DNA from: DASCQC01 sp036012865
GTDB lineage: Bacteria; Pseudomonadota; Gammaproteobacteria; Comchoanobacterales; Comchoanobacteraceae
Reading direction: 5' to 3'
NCBI GenBank assembly: GCA_036012865.1
Contig: DASCQC010000008.1
Location: 1 to 24,220 of the forward strand
DNA: 24,220 nt
The notes beneath the pieces are model-generated. The model made no database searches and was not told where the DNA came from. It saw nothing but the letters and a program-made list of their open reading frames with translations. Numbering within the stretch: the first letter of the stretch is position 1; each line of letters begins with the position of its first letter. The position numbers were made by a program, and so were the translations under genes. Positions 16,000-23,997 of the stretch are shown piece after piece.

Positions 16000-16255
16000 G
16001 GTTATTGAGGGCATTCATAAAGTCCTCAATAAAAAATTTACACCCTCTCTCTTGATCATCAAGGATAAAACACACAAGCACACTCAGCACTCACAGTACA
16101 TCCCAGGTAAACTCCACATTGATATTACAATTCAATCCAAGTATTTCATCAATTTAAACCGCATACAGCAACACAAACTGATTTATCAAGCTTTGGAAGA
16201 TTATAAAGATCAACTGCACGCCATTGCCATTAAATCAAGTGACACATCAGAATAA
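15974..16255 (+). CDS. BolA-family protein
   Basis: BolA-type proteins bind monothiol glutaredoxins and take part in Fe-S cluster handling or transcriptional responses to stress. The fold is visible as KVIEGIHKVLNKKFTPSLLI, the SQYIPGKLHIDITIQSKYF strand pair, the RIQQHKLIYQAL helix and the terminal LHAIAIKS containing the conserved His. The frame is open from a TTG at 15944, but that would add residues not found in the family; ATG 15974 (93 residues) or 15980 (91 residues) fits better and neither has a strong Shine-Dalgarno. It overlaps the end of yciB by 26 bases. It could be BolA proper or IbaG-like; the length slightly favours a short BolA, so no symbol is given. Confidence 0.88.
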   Translation: MLMTLPQNKVIEGIHKVLNKKFTPSLLIIKDKTHKHTQHSQYIPGKLHIDITIQSKYFINLNRIQQHKLIYQALEDYKDQLHAIAIKSSDTSE

Positions 16256-16314
16256 AGCTACCATTCACAACACATAGTTTTTAAACGTTCAGAATCATAC
16301 AAACTTGATTAAAA

Positions 16315-19300
16315 CTAAAGTAAATTGCAACTCTTATGACTAGATGTTGAAGAATCCTTCGAGTTAACCAAAGACTCTATATCCTCTAAGCCGCTATCTT
16401 TAAAGCAGTCTTCTGTTGGATGTCGTATCGAGCGTCCAGGAATGCCTTGCAAGTCAGATGATCTAATCGTTAAAGTCGTATCTTCATCTAGATGACCTAC
16501 TTTTAACTCATCACTCCCCAAGGAATCAACACCCTGGTTAACATCAGCCCTTTCATCAGGGTTACTATCTTCTTCAGTGGTTACTAGAGCATCTTCATTA
16601 TTCTGTTTTTTGGGTGAAAAAATTCGTTTCAAGAAACCCCAAAAGGACTCTTTTTCTTGGTTTGTAGATACCTTGTTGGCATCACCCTCTTGAGATTCTT
16701 CATCTGGCATATCTATAATAACAAAATCGGCTTGATTGGGTGAATCATCATTAAATTCCTCTGCTTTTTCTTCAAGATCAGAGTACTGAGGGTATTCTTC
16801 CATAATTTCTTGAGGAGAAACACATTTAAAATCGGGTGTAACAATCATCTTTAAACCCATATTTCTTGAAATATTTTGTAAACATGCTCCAGTTATCTTA
16901 GTACAACCCCATAAATATAAAAATTTTAATGATGACCATTGACCGCTTGTAAAAGGGTCTGATGAAATATGAGGCGAGTGATTAACATTGAGCACATGAA
17001 GGTACGGAAGTTTTGATAATGCTTTCATAGCAGCATCACTAACCCTTTTATAGCGAATACTTCCGGTTAATTTAATCTCTTCGCTAAACTTTCTAATAAC
17101 AGAGGGTATCATGAGTGTTTTGTGCCAATTTAAATCAAATAAAGCATTTTTAGTTTCTAAAATGGAATCCATGGTATCTTCTTGAACTCCCCGATAAAGT
17201 GAATCAACTATCGTGGCGCAACAAGCAGGTAACCATTTGTATTTATTTTTAGTGTGATTATTCAATGAAATTAAATTTTCTTGCTTTTTCATCAACTTTT
17301 TAACCGATTCATTATCAAGTTGATAACCATGTTCTAAATTAAGTTGGTGCAAATTAGTACAATTCTCAGCCACATCAATAACACCGACATCAGTAATTAA
17401 ATCACAGCCACACAAATCTAGAGAGGTTAACTCCGTTGAATACTTGATAATCGAAGAAAGCCCATGATCAGTAACTTCAGTACAATAACTAAGATCAAGT
17501 AATAACAACTTTAACAAATAGGGATGAACTAATTGACTCAAACCTTCACCCGTTAAGGTAGGCAAGCCATTACCTTGACCTTTAATTGTTAATGACTCAA
17601 TCACCGAAAGGTTTTTAGCCAAGATAGCAAATAAATCATCAGTAATTTCATCAACAATACTTAAATTGAGTGTTTTTAAGTTCGGCCACAGATTTTCAGG
17701 AATACGGTTAAATAAGGCCGGTTTAAGTACCTGACATCCTTCTAAGTCTAGATTCCTGACTGAATCTCTGTATATAATTTCTTCTAAACTATCGGTGCTA
17801 ACATTGTTACAGTATGCTAAATCCAATACCGTTAATCTATGTAATTTATCTGTGATACTGTTAACTGATTTTTTAGTTATTTTACAGCCTCTAAGCTTAA
17901 GTATTTTAATATTACGACAGGATTTAGCAAGGGCCATCACTCCCCCATCACGAATCCTTGAGCAATTACTTAAAGTTATTGATTCAACCTGGGTGCAATT
18001 TTCACTTAAACCTTCAAGATCATCATTATCGAGTTTATAACAATCCTCAAAATTAATCGTTCTCAGGTTATCTTTTTGCTTTGATAACTCACTGACAATA
18101 CCTTTCATCAACGGTTGATAACCTTTGATATTGAATACTTGTAACTTGGTGCAACTAGATAATATAGCCTCAATAAAACTTTCAGCCATGTAAGGGTTAT
18201 AAGCCAAATTAAGGGTTGTCAAATTACCAAAGGATTTGGCATCAATTTCAGTAAAATTGACAGATGGTTTTTTTAAACCACAACTTTCAATACTCAGCTC
18301 TTCAATCTTAGAATTAAATTCACGAACGGATAAAATAAAACCACCTTCGATCGAAGGACAGTTCTTTAATCGGATGGACTGTAATTCCAAACATTCAGCA
18401 GCGAACTTAGCTAAAGACTCATCTGAAATTTTGTTATTATTGGTGATCGTCAAATGAGTTATATTGTGACAGACTTCACTTAAATCACAAATGCTTTTAT
18501 TCTCTAGTTGTGGAATGTCATTAAGCTTAACCGTTCTTAAGTTCGATAAGCTATCTTTGTTAAGATTAGCAAAAGCATCCATACCTATATTAGGACAATT
18601 GATGATTTCAAGAGAAACGATATGACAACATCTTTTTAATATTGCTTGTACAGATAGATCATTAAGGCTTGGATCGTCTATCAATCGAAGATTGTTAATT
18701 TGTAACCAACAAAGGTTAGTGTCTTCATTATTCCAATAAAACCAATGCTCTTGCATTGAATCAGCTAAAGTTAATTTCTCTAACGAAGGACAATTCATGA
18801 TCAATAAAAGATTAACCTTACTCGTCAGTTGAGAGCATCCTGACAAGTCAAGTTCTTGAAGGTTTGGCCAACTATTAGGCGGTTGATTCAGAAAAGCTAG
18901 GTCTGTAATTTTATGACAGTTCTTAACAACCAGTGATTTAAGTTGTGGCGCTTTATGCGCTATCGCCTGAAGGGTATTATCATCAAGATACCCATTACCC
19001 GATAAATCGAGATATTTCAGATAACGACAATGTTGAACAACGCTCAATATCATCTGATTGCCTAACGAACAATCATCAAAATAATTGACAGCATTAGGCG
19101 ATATTATAGAGTCATTAGAGCTTGTTTTAAGTGATAACTCTAACCTAAAACTTTCTAAATTTGGGCAACACTCGATGATCTTGATAACCTGCTGGTTTGA
19201 AATAGCATCATGAGTAAAATCAAGAAATTTTACTTTAGACCAACAAGAATCCGATGATTCAATGATAATACTTTGATCTTGTATTGACTGTGCATCTGTG

Positions 19301-21177
19301 TGAAACAAACCCAAGAATTCTTCATAAACTGGGAGTTTTAAACTCAATAAATTAGGAAAAGCAAGGATTAGTTTTGGAATAATCATAGGAGAAATTTTCT
19401 TACAGAAGGATAAGTCAAGTGAACATAATTGATCATGACTCAATAAGTCATCAAACGAATCCTCAGTAAGATTAATATCATGCTTAGGCTGGTTCTGCTG
19501 CATAAAATCAAGAACAAGTATCGGCATAAACACGTCGTTCTCTTCTTTTTTGTTGGGTGATAATGCTTCCATTATCCGTAAACTTTGCAGTTTAGGAAAA
19601 CAGTCAAGAATATGAGCCAACCATCCTTCATGAAAATAATTGCTGGATAACTCCAGGGACTTTAAACTTTCATGCGTTGAAAGATTATTAAATACATGCT
19701 GTGTGATATTGTGGCAACCGCTTAAATGAATTGAATTCAGTTCAGACCAAAATGCAAAAACATGATGAAGCATTTCATCTGTTAAATCGTTGAATCCGCG
19801 CAAACTTAAAGCTTTTAAATTCTTATATTGCCTGTTTTTCAAAAGTTCTTGCAGAATTCTTCCCACATCAGGGTTGTTATCTAGGTTTAATACCTTAAGT
19901 CCATGCTCGAAGCTAGTCTTATTATCTATAAAAATCTGGACTTTTTCTGCTTTATCTTGATAGCCAAGATCAATCTCTACTAACCCCTGATGGAAACCTG
20001 CAAGACGAGAAAGAAGATCATGACTTAGACCTTTACATTGTCTTAATGATAAAGTCAATAAAGAAGGACTGCCCGCAACTAAATACGAGACTACATCATT
20101 ACTCACGTTCTTGGTTAATGATAAATCCAAATATTTAAGATCTGGCCAATTAATTCCTTCCACCGGCTCGCCATCAAGATCAAATTCGGAACCCATTAAT
20201 TCAAGATCTGTCAATCCTTTAGTGTGTTTAGAAAGTAATAATAGCAACCTCATAGAGATTAAGATATCTAAATTAGATAAATTAAGTTTAGTGAGTTTAC
20301 CTAAGTTAGAACCTACGATATACGATAACATCTCTTGAGAAAATCTAGCTCCATCAAGGTCCAATTTTGTTAAATTAATATCTGAATATTTACTTTTATA
20401 GGCTAAATCTGAACTTGATTTTACCATTTGAGATTGTTGTAAACTAAGTGATGTTAACTTAGTAAAGTTATTGAAAACATCAATAATGTTTGTCTCATAA
20501 AAACCATTACAACGGCTTAAATCCAGCTTAACTAGTCTCTCTGAAAGCACCCATTTAATCTTTGCAAAGAACTTAGCATTTAAGCTTTCTTGTTGGACAG
20601 TCAACTCCGTCAATTTAGCGAAATCATCTTCGATCAGCCGCTGAAAACCCGATTTGACATTAGCACAACCCGTTAAAGTTAATGCTGTTAAATCTGTACA
20701 TGTGCCACTTAAGTTTGCCAAGCATCGGTTATCAATATGTTGAGAAGATATCAAAGTCACACGTTTAAGATTAACGTATTGCTTAGTAAGACCGCTTAAA
20801 TCCCCCGGCGTAATATTACCATTGATTTTCAAGGTTATAATTTTTTGGTTGTATTCTGATTCTAGCAAAAGACTGACATCATCTTGGCTAGCATTGGTTA
20901 AATCCAAGTGCCTGACATCCAAAAACCTTGCAGAAAAACGTGAAAACAATTCAGTTTTATTACTTTTTTCCTTTAAATAGAACGGAATTCGGAATAATTT
21001 TTGATAGTTCGAAAAAAACTTAGTATTAAATTTGTTCGTACTAAGATTTAAAAACGACATAAAATCAATAAACTTTAAAAGATGGATAGCAGCACCTGCT
21101 AACGATACTAATGGTCCATCACGATTATCGTCTTGACCCTCGTTGCTTCTATGAGTAGCTTCCAAACCTTGATCCAC
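16315..21177 (-). CDS. Giant F-box-like/LRR protein with C-terminal CaaX-type motif
   Basis: The 1620-residue product has the layout of eukaryotic FBXL proteins. Residues about 24-52 (including LLKFIDFMSFLNLS and NKFN) align with the second half of an F-box, although the usual LPxE start is missing. Residues about 75-1305 are dozens of cysteine-containing LRRs of the AMN1/FBXL type, such as TELTSLDLCGCDLITDVGV. A non-LRR island (about 1312-1370) is followed by a few more LRRs, then an acidic, probably disordered tail from about 1452. The tail holds an aromatic-basic segment (FWGFLKRIFSPKK, 1512-1524) and ends SSHKSCNLL, a CaaX-type box. The start is GTG at 21177, directly after an in-frame TAA and six bases after GGCAGG. 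A host-targeted ubiquitin-ligase adaptor is inference. Confidence 0.88.
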   Translation of the reverse strand: MDQGLEATHRSNEGQDDNRDGPLVSLAGAAIHLLKFIDFMSFLNLSTNKFNTKFFSNYQKLFRIPFYLKEKSNKTELFSRFSARFLDVRHLDLTNASQDDVSLLLESEYNQKIITLKINGNITPGDLSGLTKQYVNLKRVTLISSQHIDNRCLANLSGTCTDLTALTLTGCANVKSGFQRLIEDDFAKLTELTVQQESLNAKFFAKIKWVLSERLVKLDLSRCNGFYETNIIDVFNNFTKLTSLSLQQSQMVKSSSDLAYKSKYSDINLTKLDLDGARFSQEMLSYIVGSNLGKLTKLNLSNLDILISMRLLLLLSKHTKGLTDLELMGSEFDLDGEPVEGINWPDLKYLDLSLTKNVSNDVVSYLVAGSPSLLTLSLRQCKGLSHDLLSRLAGFHQGLVEIDLGYQDKAEKVQIFIDNKTSFEHGLKVLNLDNNPDVGRILQELLKNRQYKNLKALSLRGFNDLTDEMLHHVFAFWSELNSIHLSGCHNITQHVFNNLSTHESLKSLELSSNYFHEGWLAHILDCFPKLQSLRIMEALSPNKKEENDVFMPILVLDFMQQNQPKHDINLTEDSFDDLLSHDQLCSLDLSFCKKISPMIIPKLILAFPNLLSLKLPVYEEFLGLFHTDAQSIQDQSIIIESSDSCWSKVKFLDFTHDAISNQQVIKIIECCPNLESFRLELSLKTSSNDSIISPNAVNYFDDCSLGNQMILSVVQHCRYLKYLDLSGNGYLDDNTLQAIAHKAPQLKSLVVKNCHKITDLAFLNQPPNSWPNLQELDLSGCSQLTSKVNLLLIMNCPSLEKLTLADSMQEHWFYWNNEDTNLCWLQINNLRLIDDPSLNDLSVQAILKRCCHIVSLEIINCPNIGMDAFANLNKDSLSNLRTVKLNDIPQLENKSICDLSEVCHNITHLTITNNNKISDESLAKFAAECLELQSIRLKNCPSIEGGFILSVREFNSKIEELSIESCGLKKPSVNFTEIDAKSFGNLTTLNLAYNPYMAESFIEAILSSCTKLQVFNIKGYQPLMKGIVSELSKQKDNLRTINFEDCYKLDNDDLEGLSENCTQVESITLSNCSRIRDGGVMALAKSCRNIKILKLRGCKITKKSVNSITDKLHRLTVLDLAYCNNVSTDSLEEIIYRDSVRNLDLEGCQVLKPALFNRIPENLWPNLKTLNLSIVDEITDDLFAILAKNLSVIESLTIKGQGNGLPTLTGEGLSQLVHPYLLKLLLLDLSYCTEVTDHGLSSIIKYSTELTSLDLCGCDLITDVGVIDVAENCTNLHQLNLEHGYQLDNESVKKLMKKQENLISLNNHTKNKYKWLPACCATIVDSLYRGVQEDTMDSILETKNALFDLNWHKTLMIPSVIRKFSEEIKLTGSIRYKRVSDAAMKALSKLPYLHVLNVNHSPHISSDPFTSGQWSSLKFLYLWGCTKITGACLQNISRNMGLKMIVTPDFKCVSPQEIMEEYPQYSDLEEKAEEFNDDSPNQADFVIIDMPDEESQEGDANKVSTNQEKESFWGFLKRIFSPKKQNNEDALVTTEEDSNPDERADVNQGVDSLGSDELKVGHLDEDTTLTIRSSDLQGIPGRSIRHPTEDCFKDSGLEDIESLVNSKDSSTSSHKSCNLL

Positions 21178-21210
21178 TTAAAACCTGCCATTATTCAAAT
21201 AAATTTTTAG

Positions 21211-21219
21211 ATTATATCA
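21211..21219 (-). promoter_or_regulatory. Extended -10 promoter of the giant LRR gene
   Basis: On the minus strand TGATATAAT forms an extended -10 element 33 bases before the GTG start. The -35 position is only a T-rich tract, which is acceptable for extended -10 promoters. Confidence 0.45.
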
Positions 21220-21354
21220 TGTAGTTTGCCCAAAAAAAACTTTAATATCAAACTATAATATTTACTTTTAATGATCTTTTGGTATAAATGGTAATATTCG
21301 ACTTTAATATATTCTGCAATTTAACTTTATTTTATCTAATTAATTTACTCAGTG

Positions 21355-21445
21355 ACGCCCGCAACGCGCCCTAACCATAGGCGAGTAATGGCTTCTACAT
21401 GCGTTCCTTGATTAGCTTTCTTCTTAAGTTCATGCACAATTCTTT
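21355..21445 (-). pseudogene. Possible gene-end remnant
   Basis: Within the AT-rich gap this stretch is richer in GC. On the minus strand it stays open for about 32 codons: ELKKKANQGTHVEAITRL, then WLGRVAGVTE and TAA. It looks like the C-terminus of a lost gene, but I cannot identify the family. A chance open frame cannot be excluded. Confidence 0.3.
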
Positions 21446-21533
21446 ACCTGTAGATTTTAATTCATTTATATGATTAAAACGTTAACACAAAAAGCAATGG
21501 TATACAGATTAGTAACCCACACACTCTAGTCTC

Positions 21534-22535
21534 TTATCCCTTCTTTAATCCTGCCCTACTTACTTCTAATTCACTTTCTTCTCTTAACATCTCTTTTAAC
21601 AAATAATGCTTAAATGGCACTTCAGTCCACTGATCTCTATCCGTAGTATCACCCAAGCCTAATTGTCCCCTATCATTCATACCACAGGCATAAAGTTTAT
21701 CTTCTCCATCCTTGCCTTTTCCTTTTAGAAAGCTATGCCCATATCTATCTATCGCGTCCTCTATCGTAAACCCTTTAGACAAAGTAACTTCAGTCCATTG
21801 ATTTCTATTATTCATGTCACCCAAGCCTAATTGTCCAATATCATTCTTACCACAGGCATAAAGTTTATCTTCTCCATCCTTGCCTTTTCCTTTTAGAATG
21901 CTATGACCCCAACCAACCATCATATTTTCTACGCTAAACCCTTTAGGCGAAGGTACTTGATTCCATTGATTTCTATGATTATTATCTCCCAAGCCTAATT
22001 GTCCACAATGATTATAACCACAGGCATACAGCTTATCTTCACCGTTCATATTTTTCCCTTTGAGAAAGGTATGAAACCCTCCAGCCATCACTTTTTCTAA
22101 GCTAAAACCCTGAGGAACTGTTACTTCAGTCCATTCATTTCTATGATTATTATCTCCCAACCCTAATTGTCCATGATCATTCCTACCCGAGACATAAAGC
22201 TGATTTTCACCATCCTTACCTTTTCCTTTTAGAAAGCTATGATACCCTCCAGCCATCACCTTTTCTATCCTAAACCCTTTAGGAAAAGGTACTTCAGTCC
22301 ATTTGTATCTATTCCTTCTATCACCCAAACCTAATTGTCCAATATTATAACCTGTGGCATAAAGCTTATCTTCTCCACCCTTACCTTTGATGTAAAGAAA
22401 GGTATATCCATGTCCAGCTACCACCTTAATCTCTATCCCTGTTAATTTAGACGAAGTCCTTGGCTTCTTAGCAAACAAACCGATATCACTGGGTTCACCC
22501 GAACTATGTTTTCTTTTTTTATCTAATTTATGCAT
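21534..22535 (-). CDS. RCC1-repeat protein with five repeats
   Basis: The 333-residue protein consists of RCC1-type beta-propeller repeats of about 56 residues, five of them with the GQLGLGD core. Each unit has the pattern EDKLYACGxNxxGQLGLGD, QWTEV and GHSFLKGKGKDG. Two basic clusters near the N-terminus (KKRK at 6-9 and KKPR at 23-26, 13 residues apart) resemble a bipartite nuclear localisation signal. RCC1 is the eukaryotic Ran exchange factor, and Legionella (LegG1) and Coxiella (NopA) use RCC1-fold effectors against Ran. This copy has two repeats fewer than its neighbour and a different C-terminal tail (LKEMLREESELEVS), so it is probably a shortened paralog. GAGG lies six bases before the ATG. 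Confidence 0.88.
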   Translation of the reverse strand: MHKLDKKRKHSSGEPSDIGLFAKKPRTSSKLTGIEIKVVAGHGYTFLYIKGKGGEDKLYATGYNIGQLGLGDRRNRYKWTEVPFPKGFRIEKVMAGGYHSFLKGKGKDGENQLYVSGRNDHGQLGLGDNNHRNEWTEVTVPQGFSLEKVMAGGFHTFLKGKNMNGEDKLYACGYNHCGQLGLGDNNHRNQWNQVPSPKGFSVENMMVGWGHSILKGKGKDGEDKLYACGKNDIGQLGLGDMNNRNQWTEVTLSKGFTIEDAIDRYGHSFLKGKGKDGEDKLYACGMNDRGQLGLGDTTDRDQWTEVPFKHYLLKEMLREESELEVSRAGLKKG

Positions 22536-22573
22536 ACTCTACCTCTTTTAATTTGATCCAATGAGTTGCTCCG

Positions 22574-23959
22574 TTAAAACATACAATCTCTAGGGTTAAG
22601 CCCCATACTAAAACCTGATGACCCCGAAGCTTCTGACACACCACCCTCTTGTTTGCGATCGTTGACATCTTCTTGTAATTTTTTTAATAGATCCGCGACA
22701 GGAACTTCAGTCCATTTATTTCTCCTCCTTCTATCACCCAAACCTAATTGTCCAGCAGAATTATCACCTGTGGCATAAAGCGTATCTTCTCCATCCTTAC
22801 CTTTTCCTTTTAGAAAGCTATGATACAATCCAGGTATCACTTTTTCTAAGCTAAACCCTTGAGGCGAAGTTACTTCAGTCCACTGACCTCTATCCGTAGT
22901 ATCACCCAAGCCTAATTCTCCGCATCGATTCCAACCACAGGCATAAAGCTTATCTTCACCCCTCTCACCTTTCCCTTTTAGAAAGCTATGATTTTCGCCA
23001 GCTATCACCTTTTCTATATTAAACCCTTCTGGTAACGGAGCTTCTGTAAATTGAGTTCTATCCTCATTATCACGTCCTAAGCCTAATTGTCCATTATAAT
23101 TATTTCCACAGGCATAGAGCTTATCTTCACCATCCTTACCCTTTCCTTTTAGAAAGCTATGATACCCTCCAGCCATCACCTTTTCTATCGTAAAGCCATT
23201 AGGAAAAGGTACTCTAGTCCATTTCTGTCTATTCCTTTCAGCACCCAATCCTAATTGTCCACTATCATTCCTACCACAGGCATAGAGTATATCTTGACCA
23301 TTCTTACCTTTGCCTTTTAGAAAGCTATGCGTATATCCAGATATCACCTCCTCTATCGTAAATTCTTTAGGTGAAGGTACTTCAGTCCATTTGTATCTAT
23401 TCCTTCTATCACCCAAGCCTAATTGTCCATACTTATTCCAACCACAGGCATACAGCTTATCTTCTCCATCCTTACCTTTTCCTTTTAGAAAGTTATGATG
23501 TAATCCAGCTATCGCCTCCTCTATCGTAAACCCATTTGACATTGTCAATTCAGTCCACTGATCTCTATCCGTAGTATCACCCAAGCCTAATTGTCCATAT
23601 CTATTAAAACCCAAGGCATAGAGCGTATCTTCACCATTTACATCTTTTCCTTTTAGAAAAGCATGATCATCTCCAGCTACCACCTCCTCTATCGTAAACT
23701 CTTTAGGCGAAGTCACTTCAGTCCACTGACCTCTATCCGTAGTATCACCCAAGCCTAATTGTCCATACTTATTCCAACCACAGACATACAGCTTATCTTC
23801 TCCGTCACCTTTGATGTAAAAAAATGTATGACCAGATCCAGCTATCACCTTAATCTCTAGCTCTGTTACTTTAGACGAAGTTCTTGACTTCTTAGCAAAC
23901 AAACCGACACCACTGGGTTCACCCGAACTCTGTTTTCGTTTTTTATCTATTTCACGCAT
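22574..23959 (-). CDS. RCC1-repeat protein with seven repeats
   Basis: The 461-residue product has seven repeats of about 56 residues with the core G[QE]LGLG, enough for a complete seven-bladed RCC1 propeller. The N-terminus carries basic clusters KKRK (6-9) and KKSR (23-26) in a bipartite nuclear-localisation-like spacing, as human RCC1 also has a basic N-terminal signal. After the last blade, the C-terminal tail (LLKKLQEDVNDRKQ, then SGFSMGLNPRDCMF) is nearly the same in the next paralog, suggesting a conserved function such as a translocation signal. It follows the third paralog after a 38-base spacer and is followed by the five-repeat gene after another 38-base spacer. Activity toward Ran is inference; the residues that contact Ran cannot be assessed by eye. 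Confidence 0.9.
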   Translation of the reverse strand: MREIDKKRKQSSGEPSGVGLFAKKSRTSSKVTELEIKVIAGSGHTFFYIKGDGEDKLYVCGWNKYGQLGLGDTTDRGQWTEVTSPKEFTIEEVVAGDDHAFLKGKDVNGEDTLYALGFNRYGQLGLGDTTDRDQWTELTMSNGFTIEEAIAGLHHNFLKGKGKDGEDKLYACGWNKYGQLGLGDRRNRYKWTEVPSPKEFTIEEVISGYTHSFLKGKGKNGQDILYACGRNDSGQLGLGAERNRQKWTRVPFPNGFTIEKVMAGGYHSFLKGKGKDGEDKLYACGNNYNGQLGLGRDNEDRTQFTEAPLPEGFNIEKVIAGENHSFLKGKGERGEDKLYACGWNRCGELGLGDTTDRGQWTEVTSPQGFSLEKVIPGLYHSFLKGKGKDGEDTLYATGDNSAGQLGLGDRRRRNKWTEVPVADLLKKLQEDVNDRKQEGGVSEASGSSGFSMGLNPRDCMF

Positions 23960-23997
23960 ACTCTACCTCTTTTAATTTGATCCAATGGGTTGCTTAG

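Larger units (their letters stand above)
21178..21533. other. 356-bp intergenic region between the giant LRR gene and the RCC1 array
   Basis: The right part is the downstream side of the first RCC1 gene and the left part the promoter region of the giant LRR gene. Apart from the extended -10 and the possible remnant at 21355-21445, I see no RNA gene, strong terminator hairpin or complete ORF. Very AT-rich DNA dominates 21190-21340. Confidence 0.4.

Noticed and set aside
17795..18040. Plus-strand frame antisense to the giant LRR gene
   Set aside because: It is a shadow of repetitive leucine codons in the opposite strand.
21355..21400. GC-richer stretch as an rRNA or other RNA gene fragment
   Set aside because: No extended match to rRNA or a stable RNA fold could be recognised; a coding remnant is more plausible.
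22574..22588. CaaX box at the end of the 461-residue RCC1 protein (RDCMF)
   Set aside because: Only two residues follow the cysteine; a CaaX box needs three.
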